This document shows positions 1 through 9,713 of a stretch of DNA of 64,000 nt, piece by piece. Under the pieces are notes generated by a model. The model was given only the letters and a program-made list of their open reading frames with translations. It ran no database searches and had not been told where the DNA came from. The position numbers were made by a program, and so were the translations under genes. Position 1 is the first letter of the stretch, and every line of letters starts with the position of its first letter. Source of the stretch: Iodobacter sp. BJB302 (GTDB lineage Bacteria; Pseudomonadota; Gammaproteobacteria; Burkholderiales; Chitinibacteraceae); NCBI RefSeq assembly GCF_002735645.1, contig NZ_PDZG01000021.1, positions 1-64,000 on the forward strand, given 5' to 3'.

Positions 1-286
1 AGGACGCAGTAATCCGCGGGTTGTGAAACGACGAACTAAGCATTTTGCAAGTAGAAAAGGCACGGAAATTCTTAATCAACGGCATAACTGGGGAATAAAA
101 ATCATAAAGTGAACAGCATTGGGGTCTATTGACGTTTTATTCACGGCTGAGAATAAAACGTCAATAGACCCGGATCATTCCCGATTATTTTTACCGGGAA
201 TCCAGCCTCGTCACTCCCAAGTGCTTGTATCGGAAGAGGAATGGCGGCGTTTCTTAACGGAACATGAACACGAGCCAAGTCCTGTA
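1..286. other. Left-edge intergenic stretch, no convincing gene
   Basis: No protein I can recognise is encoded here. A 70-codon open frame at 119-331 starts with TTG inside a perfect inverted repeat and ends inside a dispersed repeat, so I do not call it. The stretch holds the inverted repeat at 122-171 and a second weaker hairpin (ATTCCCG at 177-183 pairing with CGGGAAT at 195-201). It presumably separates clpB from a gene outside the window. Confidence 0.5.
122..171. repeat. Perfect 21-bp inverted repeat with 8-nt loop
   Basis: Bases 122-142 are the exact reverse complement of 151-171, separated by ACGGCTGA. The arms are unusually long and perfect. There is no clean T-run directly after either arm, so a textbook terminator is not obvious. 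It could be a transcript-end hairpin of the gene to the left or a palindromic insertion. The pairing is seen directly; the role is unknown. Confidence 0.8.
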
Positions 287-345
287 GTTTTCTCCGTGGC
301 CCTCCGTACTCTCCTGGCTCGAAGTGGTTAAAGATTTGGTTTTTC
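287..345. repeat. Half copy of the ACGGAG hairpin repeat
   Basis: This matches the right arm of the dispersed hairpin repeat found at 17 kb, 33.7 kb and 49-52 kb: GTTTTCTCCGTGG, CCTCCGT, then GTGGTTAAAGATTTGG. The left arm is missing. It lies just upstream of the clpB promoter. Confidence 0.75.
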
Positions 346-360
346 TAAAACCCACACACC

Positions 361-389
361 CTTGATCTCGCCCTGCCATGCCCCCATGT
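361..389 (+). promoter_or_regulatory. Sigma-32 (heat-shock) promoter of clpB
   Basis: CTTGATC at 361-367 and CCCCATGT at 382-389 are separated by 14 bases. They match the heat-shock consensus CTTGAAA - 11 to 16 bases - CCCCATNT; the -10 element is perfect. The clpB start codon follows 33 bases later, which is the expected arrangement for an RpoH-driven chaperone gene. Confidence 0.8.
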
Positions 390-422
390 ATAACGTAAGA
401 ACCAACTTTGGAGGTGTGCGGA

Positions 423-3005
423 ATGCGTTTCGATAAACTGACCACAAAATTTCAACAAGCCATAGGCGACGCGCAAAGCAGCGCCAATGCCAACGACAAT
501 CCTTATATTGAGCCGCAGCATGTCTTAGCTGCACTGCTGGCCGACGTGGATTCCGGCACGTCTGCCTTATTGGCAAGAGCTGGAGTAAATGTTAATCCGC
601 TCAAAACCGCACTTGCTGCCGCCATTGACCGCCTGCCAAAAGTAAGCGGTGGCGATGGTGAAATCACTGTTTCTAAAGAACTGAGCAATTTACTAAATCT
701 GACCGATAAAGCCGCACTTAAACGCAACGATCAGTTTATTTCCAGCGATCTGTTTTTATTGGCTTTAACCGCAGATAAAGGCGAGACAGGCCGTTTACTC
801 AAAGAAAACGGCGCTAAAAAAGAAGCGGTTGCCGCAGCCATTGATGCCGTGCGCGGCGGGCAAAGCGTAGACAGCTCGGAAGCGGATCAAAACCGTGAAG
901 CGCTGGATAAATATTGCATGGATCTGACTGAACGCGCCAAAGCGGGCAAGCTAGACCCAGTGATTGGCCGCGACGATGAAATCCGCCGCGCCATGCAAGT
1001 ATTGCAGCGCCGCACCAAAAATAATCCTGTTTTAATCGGTGAGCCTGGCGTGGGTAAAACCGCAATTGTTGAAGGCCTGGCCCAGCGCATCGTCAATGGC
1101 GAAGTGCCTGAATCGCTCAAATCCAAGCGCGTTTTGGTGCTGGATTTGGCGTCTTTGCTGGCTGGCACCAAATACCGTGGCGAATTTGAAGAACGCCTAA
1201 AAGCCGTGCTGAACGAGTTGGCGAAAGACGAAGGCAACACCATTATCTTTATCGACGAGCTGCATACCCTGGTGGGCGCGGGCAAAACCGAAGGATCAAT
1301 GGACGCGGGCAATATGCTCAAACCGGCGCTGGCGCGGGGAGAGCTGCATTGCATCGGCGCAACCACGCTGGATGAATACCGTAAGTATGTAGAAAAAGAC
1401 CCCGCACTGGAGCGCCGCTTCCAGAAAGTATTAGTGGGAGAGCCGAGCGTTGAAGCCACCATCGCCATTTTGCGCGGCTTACAGGAAAAATACGAAATCC
1501 ATCACGGTGTAGAAATCACCGATCCAGCCATTGTGGCCGCCGCCGAACTGAGCCATCGCTATATCACCGACCGCTTTTTACCCGATAAAGCCATCGACTT
1601 GATCGACGAAGCCGCCGCCCGCATCAAAATGGAAATCGATTCCAAACCTGAAGTGATGGACAAGCTGGACCGACGGATTATTCAGCTCAAAATCGAGCGC
1701 GAAGCGGTAAAACGTGAAAAAGACGATGCATCCAAAAAACGCCTCGCCCTGATCGAAGAAGAAAGTGCACGTTTAGAGAAAGAATATTCAGACTTAGAAG
1801 AAATCTGGAAAGCAGAAAAAGCCAGCGTGCTCGGCAGCCAGGCAATTCGGGAAGAAATTGAACGGGTTAAAACTGCAATGGACGCCGCCCAGCGTCGTGG
1901 CGAGTGGGACAAAGCCAGCGAATTGCAATACGGCCAGTTGCCGCAGCTGGAAGCCAAACTCAAAGCCGCTGAAGCATCCGAAGCTACGGGTGGCAAGCCC
2001 AAATTACTGCGCACGCAGGTTGGATCGGAAGAAATCGCCGAAGTGGTCAGCCGTGCTACCGGCATTCCGGTCAGCCGCATGTTGCAAGGGGAGCGCGCCA
2101 AGCTGCTGGCCATGGAAAACGCCCTGCATCAAAAAGTGGTGGGGCAATCCGAAGCCGTACGGCTGGTTTCTGATGCCATCCGCCGTTCCCGCGCAGGGCT
2201 TTCCGACCCTAACCGCCCTTACGGCAGCTTTTTATTCCTCGGCCCAACCGGCGTGGGTAAAACCGAGCTGACCAAGGCGCTGGCAGAATTCTTATTTGAT
2301 TCGCCCGAGCATTTAATTCGCCTCGATATGAGCGAATTTATGGAAAAACACAGCGTATCCCGCTTAGTGGGCGCGCCTCCGGGCTATGTGGGCTATGAGG
2401 AAGGCGGCTACTTAACCGAGGCCGTTCGCCGCAAACCCTATAGCGTGATTTTGCTGGACGAAGTCGAAAAAGCGCATCCGGATGTGTTTAACATCCTGCT
2501 GCAGGTACTGGATGACGGCCGTCTTACTGATGGCCAGGGGTGTACGGTGGACTTCAGAAACACCGTGATTGTGATGACCAGCAATTTAGGCAGCTCGCAA
2601 ATCCAGGCCATGGCAGGCATGGATTATCAGCTCATCAAGATGGCGGTATTGGCCGAAGTACAAGGCCATTTCCGCCCCGAATTTGTAAACCGGATTGATG
2701 AAATGGTGGTTTTCCATTCTCTGGATCAGGCGGCCATCAGAAATATTGCGCGCATTCAGCTGAATCGCTTACAAAGCCGCTTAGCTCATATGGAAATCGA
2801 ATTGTGCGTAACAGACGCTGCACTGGATATCGTTGCGGCAGCAGGGTTTGATCCGGTTTATGGGGCAAGGCCTTTAAAACGCGCTATTCAAACCGAAATT
2901 GAAAACCCTCTATCCAAAGCCATATTGGAAGGCAAAGTGAGCGCAGGCCATCTGCTCACGATTGATGCCGACAATGACACGCTTTGCTTTAAGCAATCTC
3001 ATTAA
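423..3005 (+). CDS. clpB: ATP-dependent disaggregase ClpB
   Basis: Hsp100 chaperone of 860 residues that works with DnaK to pull proteins out of aggregates in the cytoplasm. The N-terminal Clp repeat domain (about 1-145) is followed by AAA+ module 1 (Walker A GEPGVGKT), a long charged coiled-coil middle domain (about 400-525) and AAA+ module 2 (Walker A GPTGVGKT, Walker [11 protein letters not shown]). Length agrees with E. coli ClpB (857). I start at ATG 423 because GGAGG lies 8 bases upstream; an in-frame TTG at 408 precedes that site and is rejected. The sigma-32-like promoter upstream implies heat-shock induction. It is a single-gene unit closed by a strong terminator. Confidence 0.98.
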   Translation: MRFDKLTTKFQQAIGDAQSSANANDNPYIEPQHVLAALLADVDSGTSALLARAGVNVNPLKTALAAAIDRLPKVSGGDGEITVSKELSNLLNLTDKAALKRNDQFISSDLFLLALTADKGETGRLLKENGAKKEAVAAAIDAVRGGQSVDSSEADQNREALDKYCMDLTERAKAGKLDPVIGRDDEIRRAMQVLQRRTKNNPVLIGEPGVGKTAIVEGLAQRIVNGEVPESLKSKRVLVLDLASLLAGTKYRGEFEERLKAVLNELAKDEGNTIIFIDELHTLVGAGKTEGSMDAGNMLKPALARGELHCIGATTLDEYRKYVEKDPALERRFQKVLVGEPSVEATIAILRGLQEKYEIHHGVEITDPAIVAAAELSHRYITDRFLPDKAIDLIDEAAARIKMEIDSKPEVMDKLDRRIIQLKIEREAVKREKDDASKKRLALIEEESARLEKEYSDLEEIWKAEKASVLGSQAIREEIERVKTAMDAAQRRGEWDKASELQYGQLPQLEAKLKAAEASEATGGKPKLLRTQVGSEEIAEVVSRATGIPVSRMLQGERAKLLAMENALHQKVVGQSEAVRLVSDAIRRSRAGLSDPNRPYGSFLFLGPTGVGKTELTKALAEFLFDSPEHLIRLDMSEFMEKHSVSRLVGAPPGYVGYEEGGYLTEAVRRKPYSVILLDEVEKAHPDVFNILLQVLDDGRLTDGQGCTVDFRNTVIVMTSNLGSSQIQAMAGMDYQLIKMAVLAEVQGHFRPEFVNRIDEMVVFHSLDQAAIRNIARIQLNRLQSRLAHMEIELCVTDAALDIVAAAGFDPVYGARPLKRAIQTEIENPLSKAILEGKVSAGHLLTIDADNDTLCFKQSH

Positions 3006-3018
3006 ATCTGCAGCACTT

Positions 3019-3047
3019 AACGGCATTCTTCGGAATGCCGTTTTTTT
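3019..3047 (+). terminator. Rho-independent terminator of clpB
   Basis: Ten-base-pair stem AACGGCATTC / GAATGCCGTT with a TTCG tetraloop followed by seven T, 14 bases after the clpB stop codon. Confidence 0.93.
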
Positions 3048-3203
3048 ATTCCCGGACAAAACCATCAGTAAGTATCTTCCTTTCAAAACAAACGGGTTTT
3101 ATATGCAATTAGCTCGTCAGAAAATTGTACTTCCATAATCAAATACTCAACAATTATCAAAATAATAAGATAAGCTAAATGATCGAATTCCCAAAAAAAT
3201 GTA

Positions 3204-4718
3204 ATGAAGCAAGCACTTACATTTCTGACATCACCTAAGGCCGCCAAGGCCTTCTTGCTGCTGATCGTTTATCTGGGCATTGGTTTTCTGAGTATTCAAT
3301 TTGCCATGCTACCCTCAGAAAACTTTGCCGTTATTTGGTTTGCTGCGGGCTGCGGGCTGGTTCTTATGCTGGAGCTTGGCAAAACGGGGATTCCTTTTGT
3401 TTTAGCCGGCAGCGCCATCCTGAATACCCCCACCTATTATGCTTTTTTGAGCCATGCAGGCATGAATCATGCACTGCCCCTGTCTGTTATTTTAGGTTTT
3501 ATACCCGCCGCCATTGATACCTGGCAAGCCGTGATGGCCGCCAATGCATGGAAAGCTTTTAGTGAAAAGTATCATCACCCACCATTACAAACCCCCGGGG
3601 ATCTTCCTTATTTCTGGCAAAAAATCTGTTTTATGCCTGCACTGATCAGCATGACGCTTTGGCATTTACTGCTGAGCTGCAGCAATACAATTCCCTACAA
3701 CGGTTTTTTTTCTAATCTTCAACAAATGTTATTACTGATTCTTGGCGATACAGCGGGCATTTTTGTCATTGCCCCTATATATGCCTCGTGGAAATCAGGC
3801 GCTTTAAAAAATATAATCCGCCCTGCCTCGCCCTACTTTGCCACCATTTTACTGATTGTTGGCCTTGGATTTATGGTGCACAGTTATTTAATGATGCTGG
3901 TTTTGCCGGTTTTATTATTAATTGCCATTCATTTCAAGCTGGCGGGTACATCAATCGCTTTATTTATTGTATTTACCCTGTCGGCAATTGGAACGGTCTA
4001 TCAGACAGGGCCGTTTCTCCATTCCAACTTAATGATTACTTTCATTAATTTACAGCTTTTTCTTTTTCCCCTCGGGCTGACACTGCACTATCTGGCTCTT
4101 TTACAAGAGCTGCTCAGCCAAAGCCAGATGCAACTTGAATCTGAAGTGGCCAGCAGAACGAAAGCCCTTGCCGCAGCCAATTTACGCCTCGAAGAATTAG
4201 TCACCACGGATGAGCTGACGGGTGTAGCCAACCGGAGAGAATGGCAGCGCCGCTGCGATGAAGCCATAACCTATGCCCGCCGCTACCAGCAGCCCCTGTC
4301 TATTTTATTAATTGATATTGATCACTTTAAAAATGTAAATGACCAACACGGCCATTTAGCGGGGGATTTAACCCTGAAAGAATTATGTCGGATATGCACC
4401 ACAGAATTACGCGCCACTGACAGCTTTGCCCGCTGGGGAGGCGAAGAATTTGTACTGCTCTTGCCTGGCACCACACAGGCAGAAGCCATGCTGGCAGGCA
4501 ATAAATTAAGGCTAGCCGTAGAAGAGCAAGCGCAAATTGAATTTGAAAACAAAAATATCCGTATCACCATCAGCATTGGTGTGGCCATGCTGGAAGACAG
4601 TGATCCCAGCCTGGATTGCCTGCTGAACCGTGCCGATCAAGCCATGTACGCAGCAAAAGCCGCAGGCAGAAATCAGGTGCAATGCGCATTAAGCAGCGCG
4701 TATTTTGCCAGCAGCTAA
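3204..4718 (+). CDS. MASE1-domain diguanylate cyclase (GGDEF)
   Basis: Inner-membrane c-di-GMP synthase of 504 residues. The first 300 residues are a multi-helix membrane sensor of the MASE1 type (about eight hydrophobic segments). A short coiled linker (about 305-335) leads into a GGDEF domain. The active-site loop reads GGEEF (FARWGGEEFV), and the inhibitory I-site RATD sits five residues before it, so the enzyme should be active and product-inhibited. The ligand of MASE1 domains is generally unknown. It stands alone between clpB and a SulP gene, with roughly 190 AT-rich bases upstream. Confidence 0.92.
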   Translation: MKQALTFLTSPKAAKAFLLLIVYLGIGFLSIQFAMLPSENFAVIWFAAGCGLVLMLELGKTGIPFVLAGSAILNTPTYYAFLSHAGMNHALPLSVILGFIPAAIDTWQAVMAANAWKAFSEKYHHPPLQTPGDLPYFWQKICFMPALISMTLWHLLLSCSNTIPYNGFFSNLQQMLLLILGDTAGIFVIAPIYASWKSGALKNIIRPASPYFATILLIVGLGFMVHSYLMMLVLPVLLLIAIHFKLAGTSIALFIVFTLSAIGTVYQTGPFLHSNLMITFINLQLFLFPLGLTLHYLALLQELLSQSQMQLESEVASRTKALAAANLRLEELVTTDELTGVANRREWQRRCDEAITYARRYQQPLSILLIDIDHFKNVNDQHGHLAGDLTLKELCRICTTELRATDSFARWGGEEFVLLLPGTTQAEAMLAGNKLRLAVEEQAQIEFENKNIRITISIGVAMLEDSDPSLDCLLNRADQAMYAAKAAGRNQVQCALSSAYFASS

Positions 4719-4819
4719 AATCAGCACGCCGAGGCCAAAACAGCAACAACTTACTTGAGACTTATACAGATTCCACAGAGTAAGCCATAATTAAACCCTG
4801 CCTTTTACTTGGCTAAATC

Positions 4820-6517
4820 ATGCTTACCCGCTTTCGCCCCCGCTCCCTTGATATCCTCCACAATTACAGCAAAAGCCAGCTGATGGCCGATATCACGGCA
4901 GGAATGAGCGTGGGTATTGTCGCCCTTCCGCTTGCTATGGCCTTTGCAATCGCCAGTGGGCTGACACCCGCAGCCGGGCTGACCACAGCCATTATTGCGG
5001 GCTTTCTGATTTCGCTTCTGGGCGGATCAAAAGTCCAGATAGGCGGGCCCGCCGGGGCATTTATTGTGGTGGTTTACGCTATTGTTCAGCAATATGGCTT
5101 AGGCAATCTGCTTTTAGCGACCATGCTGGCAGGTGTATTTATGTTTTTACTTGGCCTGCTTGGCCTTGGGGCATTAGTACGCCATATTCCCGTTTCAATT
5201 GTGATTGGCTTTACCAATGGAATTGCTGCCTTAATTGCCTTATCTCAGCTTAATGATTTTTTTGGTTTAAATATTGATCATCTTCCTGCTGAATTTTTTT
5301 CAAAAACCAAAGCAATTGGGCTGGCCCTGCCTCATATTCATTTGGCCACGCTGGGTATTGGCGTATTTTCGCTGACCATTCTGATTATCTGGCCCAAAAT
5401 AGCCAGGCATTTGCCCCCGGGTTTAAAACAAATCCCCGGCAGTATGATTGCCCTTTTAGCAGGGACTTTACTTTCTCAATGGCCGGAGCTGAATGTGGCC
5501 ACCATAGGCAGCCGCTTTGGTGATATTCCGTCGCAGCTATCCCCGCCTGCCTTTCCTCAGTTCACCTGGCACTCCCTTGCCGCCATTATTCAGCCCGCGC
5601 TGACCATTGCTGTATTAGGCGCCATTGAATCCTTACTTTGCGCGCGCATTGCTGATGGCCTGATCAATGACCGCCACGACCCCAATCAGGAGCTGATGGC
5701 TCAGGGCATTGCCAACTTTGTTTCGCCCTTGTTTGGCGGGTTTTGCGCCACCGGCACCATTGCCCGCACCGTCACCAATATTAACAGCGGGGCCAGCAGC
5801 CCTGTTTCTGGCATGGTGCACGCCTTATCTATTTTGCTGATCATGGCTATTGCTGCGCCATTTGCCAAACTGATCCCACTTTCCACGCTCGCCGCCGTTT
5901 TACTTTATGTGGCCTGGAATATGGGGGAATGGGCCGAGTTCCGGCGCTTGCAACATTTCACCGGCAATTACCGCACCATTTTACTTTCTACTTTTATTCT
6001 CACCGTGGTAGTGGATTTAACTGTGGCAATGGAAGTGGGCTTACTGCTGGCCTGCGTTTTCTTTATTACCCGGGTATCCAGCCTGACTCACTTAAAGAAA
6101 GTGGAACTTCCTGAACATCTGCGTGGCAAAGCGGATCAAATTGAAGCATGGAGTATTCATGGCTCCTTATTTTTTGGATCGATTGCCAAAATTGAAAGCT
6201 TACTCGACCCGCATAAAATCCAGCCCGATCTGCTGATTTTAGATTTGTCATCACTCTTAAATATGGATACCACAGGGCTGGAGGCCTTAGAAACACTGCA
6301 GCAGCAATTACACCACCAGGGCGCTTGCCTGATTATTTGCGGCGCGGGCATTCAGCCTCATTCACTGATCCACAGATCCGGGTTTTATCAGCATTTAGGG
6401 GCAGAATTTTTATTGCCTGATCTGCAAAGCGCATGGCAGTGGGCAGATCATTTATCCCAAAAAAAGCATGCAGAACACCAGGAAAACAGCGGAAAAACGC
6501 ATAGTCACAATGTGTGA
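4820..6517 (+). CDS. SulP/SLC26 family anion transporter with STAS domain
   Basis: Inner-membrane transporter of 565 residues for an inorganic anion (sulfate or bicarbonate in known members; substrate not decidable here). The hydrophobic core (about 20-415) carries the family signature QIGGPAGAF. A cytoplasmic STAS domain (about 440-545) contains LDLSSLLNMDTTG, matching the anti-sigma-antagonist fold. The C-terminus ends in a charged, His-rich tail. Downstream is an osmolyte transporter; the 140-base gap suggests separate transcription. Confidence 0.92.
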   Translation: MLTRFRPRSLDILHNYSKSQLMADITAGMSVGIVALPLAMAFAIASGLTPAAGLTTAIIAGFLISLLGGSKVQIGGPAGAFIVVVYAIVQQYGLGNLLLATMLAGVFMFLLGLLGLGALVRHIPVSIVIGFTNGIAALIALSQLNDFFGLNIDHLPAEFFSKTKAIGLALPHIHLATLGIGVFSLTILIIWPKIARHLPPGLKQIPGSMIALLAGTLLSQWPELNVATIGSRFGDIPSQLSPPAFPQFTWHSLAAIIQPALTIAVLGAIESLLCARIADGLINDRHDPNQELMAQGIANFVSPLFGGFCATGTIARTVTNINSGASSPVSGMVHALSILLIMAIAAPFAKLIPLSTLAAVLLYVAWNMGEWAEFRRLQHFTGNYRTILLSTFILTVVVDLTVAMEVGLLLACVFFITRVSSLTHLKKVELPEHLRGKADQIEAWSIHGSLFFGSIAKIESLLDPHKIQPDLLILDLSSLLNMDTTGLEALETLQQQLHHQGACLIICGAGIQPHSLIHRSGFYQHLGAEFLLPDLQSAWQWADHLSQKKHAEHQENSGKTHSHNV

Positions 6518-6681
6518 TTTAGTCACTAATTTGTACTATTTATCATTACAAACCCAGCAATCATTGTTAGAGTGCCCGTCCCGTTTCTATGCAAATAGTC
6601 TTATAAATACATGCGCATAGCACTGAAATCCGCTTTTTATCCCCAAACGGCCTCGTTTTTTTGGCCACTACAAGGAGATGC

Positions 6682-8694
6682 ATGAATACAAGTACCCGCC
6701 TTCGCCTTCATCACACCTTAAGCATGCCGGTGTTTTTACCCAGCATGATTTTAATTGGCATATTGCTCGCCATTTGCACGCTTAATCCTCAGGCTGCTGA
6801 ACAAATCTTCTCGCAAGGCCAAGCCTGGGTTACACAGAAATTCAGCTGGTTTTATATTCTTTCTGTGGCTATTTTTGTCATCACCTTAGTCGCCATAGCC
6901 TGCAGCCCTTACGGCAATACCCGCCTTGGCCCGGACGACGCCAAACCCGAATACAACTTTACCTCTTGGGTGGCCATGCTGTTTGCCGCGGGCATGGGTA
7001 TTGGTCTGATGTATTTCGGTGTGGGCGAGCCGATGCAGCATTATTTATCGCCGCCACTGGCCCAAGGCAGCACCATGGCTGCCGCCCGTGAAGCCATGAC
7101 CGTGACCTTTTTCCACTGGGGCTTTCATGCATGGGCGATTTACTGCCTGGTTGGCCTCGTGCTGGCCTATTTTGGCTTTCGCTACAATCTGCCGCTGACT
7201 ATCCGCTCCGGCCTTTATCCCATTTTGCGCGACAAAATTAATGGCCCAATCGGCCATGCTGTCGATGTATTTGCCCTCTGTGGCACTATTTTCGGGATTG
7301 CCACCACGCTGGGCTACGGCATTTTGCAAATCAGCGCTGGTCTGCATTCACTCACCGGCTGGGAAACCTCAAACCTGCACTTTCAGTATGGCCTGATTGC
7401 CGTGGTGATTGGTCTTGCGGGCTGGTCTGCCGCATCGGGTCTGGATAAAGGCGTGCGCCGCCTGAGCGAGCTTAATTTAAGCCTCGCCATTATCCTGATG
7501 CTGTTTGTTTTATTTGCCGGGCCAACCTTGTTTTTGCTTGGCGCATTTGGCGACAATATCGGCCATTATTTTTCCAGCCTGGTTGAGCTGACTTTCCGCT
7601 CTTACACCTATGAGCCTACGCAAAAAGAAGGCTGGTTCAGTGGCTGGACACTGCTCTACTGGGCGTGGTGGATTTCATGGTCGCCATTCGTTGGGATGTT
7701 TATTGCGCGTATCTCCCGTGGCCGCACCTTACGTGAATTTATCATCGGCGTGATGCTGATTCCTGCCCTGTTTAACCTAGTATGGATGACGATTTTTGGC
7801 AATACCGCCATCTGGCTGGATATGCATACCGCCGCAGGTGCGCTGTCGCAAACGGCAGGCAATGTGGATGCGCTGCTGTTTAAATTCTTTGAATACCTGC
7901 CCTTGGTGAAAGTCACTTCATCGATCACCATCCTGCTGATTGCCGTGTTTTTTGTCACCTCGGCGGATTCGGGTGCTTTTGTGCTCAACACCATTGCCAC
8001 CCGTGGTGCAGAAAAATCGCCCGCCTGGCAAAGCCTGTTTTGGGCAGGCTTACTTGGCGCTACGGCCGCTATTTTGCTGACTGCCGGTGGTTTAAAAGCG
8101 CTGCAGGCCGTCACCTTAATTGCTGCACTGCCCTTCACTGTGATTATGCTGCTGCTTTGCTTCAGCCTGTGCAAAGGCCTGGCGGCAGACAGACAGCACT
8201 TTTCACAGAAGTTTTCCCCCAGCACTACCTTCTGGACAGGCCAGCACTGGCGGACTCGTCTTGCGCAAATTCTGCATGAGCCGCGCTTGAGTGATGTCGA
8301 AAAATTCATCACCAAAAGTGTTGAACCTGCACTGAATGAAGTCGCCACCGAGCTACAAAAGCAAGGCCTGAGTGCCTCGGTATTACACGGGGAAGGTGGC
8401 GCGGTTTCTTTGGTGGTGCCACAAGCTAATCTGCGTGACTTTGTTTACGGCGTGCGGCCATTAAAGCAGCCGGTGGCTACTTTTGCGCTGCGTGACGCTT
8501 CGCTCCCCATGTCGAGCAGGCCGCATCACTATGTGCCCATCACCTTCTTTGAAGATGGCCGCCAAGGCTACGATGTGCAATATATGATTCAGCAAGAGCT
8601 GATTGCCGATGTGCTCAAGCAATACGAGCGTTATTTAAGCCTGGTGCAAAATCAAGATACGCATCTGCTCAATAGCGCGCCGGGCCATACGTAA
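6682..8694 (+). CDS. BCCT family betaine/choline/carnitine transporter (BetT-like)
   Basis: Secondary transporter for quaternary-ammonium osmolytes, 670 residues, close to E. coli BetT (677). Twelve hydrophobic segments are visible. The glycine-rich motif MGIGLMYFGVGEP in TM3 is typical, and the W-rich signature (YWAWWISWSPFVGMF) in TM8 is intact. A roughly 150-residue cytoplasmic C-terminal domain after about residue 510 is the part that senses osmotic strength in BetT-type members. I start at ATG 6682 (AAGGAG 5-10 bases upstream) rather than the in-frame TTG at 6661. No betaine-synthesis genes are adjacent, so the exact substrate is open. Confidence 0.93.
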   Translation: MNTSTRLRLHHTLSMPVFLPSMILIGILLAICTLNPQAAEQIFSQGQAWVTQKFSWFYILSVAIFVITLVAIACSPYGNTRLGPDDAKPEYNFTSWVAMLFAAGMGIGLMYFGVGEPMQHYLSPPLAQGSTMAAAREAMTVTFFHWGFHAWAIYCLVGLVLAYFGFRYNLPLTIRSGLYPILRDKINGPIGHAVDVFALCGTIFGIATTLGYGILQISAGLHSLTGWETSNLHFQYGLIAVVIGLAGWSAASGLDKGVRRLSELNLSLAIILMLFVLFAGPTLFLLGAFGDNIGHYFSSLVELTFRSYTYEPTQKEGWFSGWTLLYWAWWISWSPFVGMFIARISRGRTLREFIIGVMLIPALFNLVWMTIFGNTAIWLDMHTAAGALSQTAGNVDALLFKFFEYLPLVKVTSSITILLIAVFFVTSADSGAFVLNTIATRGAEKSPAWQSLFWAGLLGATAAILLTAGGLKALQAVTLIAALPFTVIMLLLCFSLCKGLAADRQHFSQKFSPSTTFWTGQHWRTRLAQILHEPRLSDVEKFITKSVEPALNEVATELQKQGLSASVLHGEGGAVSLVVPQANLRDFVYGVRPLKQPVATFALRDASLPMSSRPHHYVPITFFEDGRQGYDVQYMIQQELIADVLKQYERYLSLVQNQDTHLLNSAPGHT

Positions 8695-8718
8695 CCTCAC
8701 CCAATAGCTTGGTAATTT

Positions 8719-8756
8719 AAGTAGAAGTTCAGCCGAGATCTGAGCTTCTACTTTTT
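8719..8756 (+). terminator. Terminator after the BCCT gene
   Basis: AAGTAGAAG (8719-8727) pairs with CTTCTACTT (8745-8753), with an inner TCAG/CTGA extension, followed by a short T-run. It lies 25 bases after the stop codon. Confidence 0.8.
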
Positions 8757-8771
8757 CAAAAAAAAATGCTC

Positions 8772-8880
8772 ATAAGTAAACACCCAAAAGTTTTATGGCA
8801 AGGCGTCGAAGGCGCAAGCAGTACAAGTAGTACGACAAGGCGAGACAACGATGCAAGAAAACTTTTGCTTAAGCACTTAT
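8772..8880. repeat. Small MITE-like palindromic element
   Basis: A 109-base segment has matching inverted ends: ATAAGT, eight bases, AAAAGTTTT on the left (8772-8794) and the mirror image AAAACTTTT, eight bases, ACTTAT on the right (8858-8880). The interior holds short repeats (GCAAGGCG-type and AGTAC units). It encodes nothing and fills the gap between two convergent transcription units. I infer a miniature inverted-repeat element; other genomic copies would be needed to prove it. Confidence 0.5.
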
Positions 8881-8898
8881 TTATGCTGCAAAAGCAAA

Positions 8899-9192
8899 CT
8901 AGTTTGCAATTTGAATCTCTGTAACAAGCAGCTTGCCATTCTCACTCACCGCTTTAAATTTCACCTTATCGCCCGCTTGTAAAGGCTCCAGCTGATTCAG
9001 GTTTTTAGCAGTAAAAACCATGGTCATGCCAGGCATATCCAGATTTTTAAGTTCACCGTGTTTTAGCGTTATTTTTCCGGAAGATTTGTCGATTTTCTTG
9101 ATTTCGCCATCACTCAGCTCATCGCTATTAGCAAAAGAAGTATTTAAAGCAAAAGCCATTGCCAGCACGGCGATTAATCGTGTGTTTTTCAT
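8899..9192 (-). CDS. CusF-like periplasmic copper-binding protein
   Basis: Small exported protein of 97 residues with a signal peptide (to about residue 22, ending SFA). The mature part is one small beta-barrel domain of the CusF/DUF2063-like type: GEIKKID, then LKHGELKNLDMPGMTMVF, the Met-rich loop that in CusF binds Cu(I)/Ag(I) with a nearby aromatic. It is the last gene of the leftward copper operon, 26 bases after the cupredoxin gene, and probably chaperones periplasmic copper to the oxidase or efflux partner. Confidence 0.88.
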   Translation of the reverse strand: MKNTRLIAVLAMAFALNTSFANSDELSDGEIKKIDKSSGKITLKHGELKNLDMPGMTMVFTAKNLNQLEPLQAGDKVKFKAVSENGKLLVTEIQIAN

Positions 9193-9218
9193 GATCTGAA
9201 CTCCAAATATTGAATTGT

Positions 9219-9689
9219 TTATTTAGCGACCGTTTTTACGGTAACAAAGCCTTTCATGCCTGCCTCATAATGGCCAGGACTCAGGCAAGAAAAGTTGATT
9301 TTGCCAAGCTGAGTAAATTGCCAAATCACTTCACCACTTTTACCCGCTGCTAAAGACAGCATATTCGGTTCGTCATGCTCCATTTCTGGATGCTTTTTCA
9401 TCTCTAAGAGATGCTCTTTGATTTCTTTCTCAGAATTAAGAATAAATTCATGCTTCACTTTTCCCGTGTTTTTTACGGCAAAACGAACTGTTTCCCCCTG
9501 TTTAACTTCAATATTTTCCGGGCTAAAACGCATGGTATCGGCCATTTCAACGGTGACCGTGCGTGTGACTTTACTGGCAACACCGGGCTTGCCAATATTG
9601 TCACCGTGACCACCTGCATGATCGCCACTGGCCAAGGTCAAAGAAGAAAGAAACAGGGTCGTGATGGCAAGTAAAGGAATGGTTTTCAT
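9219..9689 (-). CDS. Exported cupredoxin (plastocyanin/azurin-like)
   Basis: Periplasmic blue-copper-type protein of 156 residues with an N-terminal signal peptide ending LASG. The beta-sandwich carries the expected type-1 copper ligands: His in VKHEF, then Cys, His and Met in FSCLSPGHYEAGMKG. A His/Glu/Met-rich insertion (EMKKHPEMEHDEPNM) precedes the copper loop and may bind extra copper. GGAG lies upstream of ATG 9689. It sits between the multicopper oxidase and CusF-like genes; likely an electron or copper carrier for the oxidase. Confidence 0.9.
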   Translation of the reverse strand: MKTIPLLAITTLFLSSLTLASGDHAGGHGDNIGKPGVASKVTRTVTVEMADTMRFSPENIEVKQGETVRFAVKNTGKVKHEFILNSEKEIKEHLLEMKKHPEMEHDEPNMLSLAAGKSGEVIWQFTQLGKINFSCLSPGHYEAGMKGFVTVKTVAK

Positions 9690-9713
9690 GGGATCTCCAG
9701 GGTCTATTTATCA

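Noticed and set aside
119-331. 70-codon rightward frame
   Set aside because: TTG start inside the perfect inverted repeat, no ribosome site, and the end lies in a dispersed repeat.
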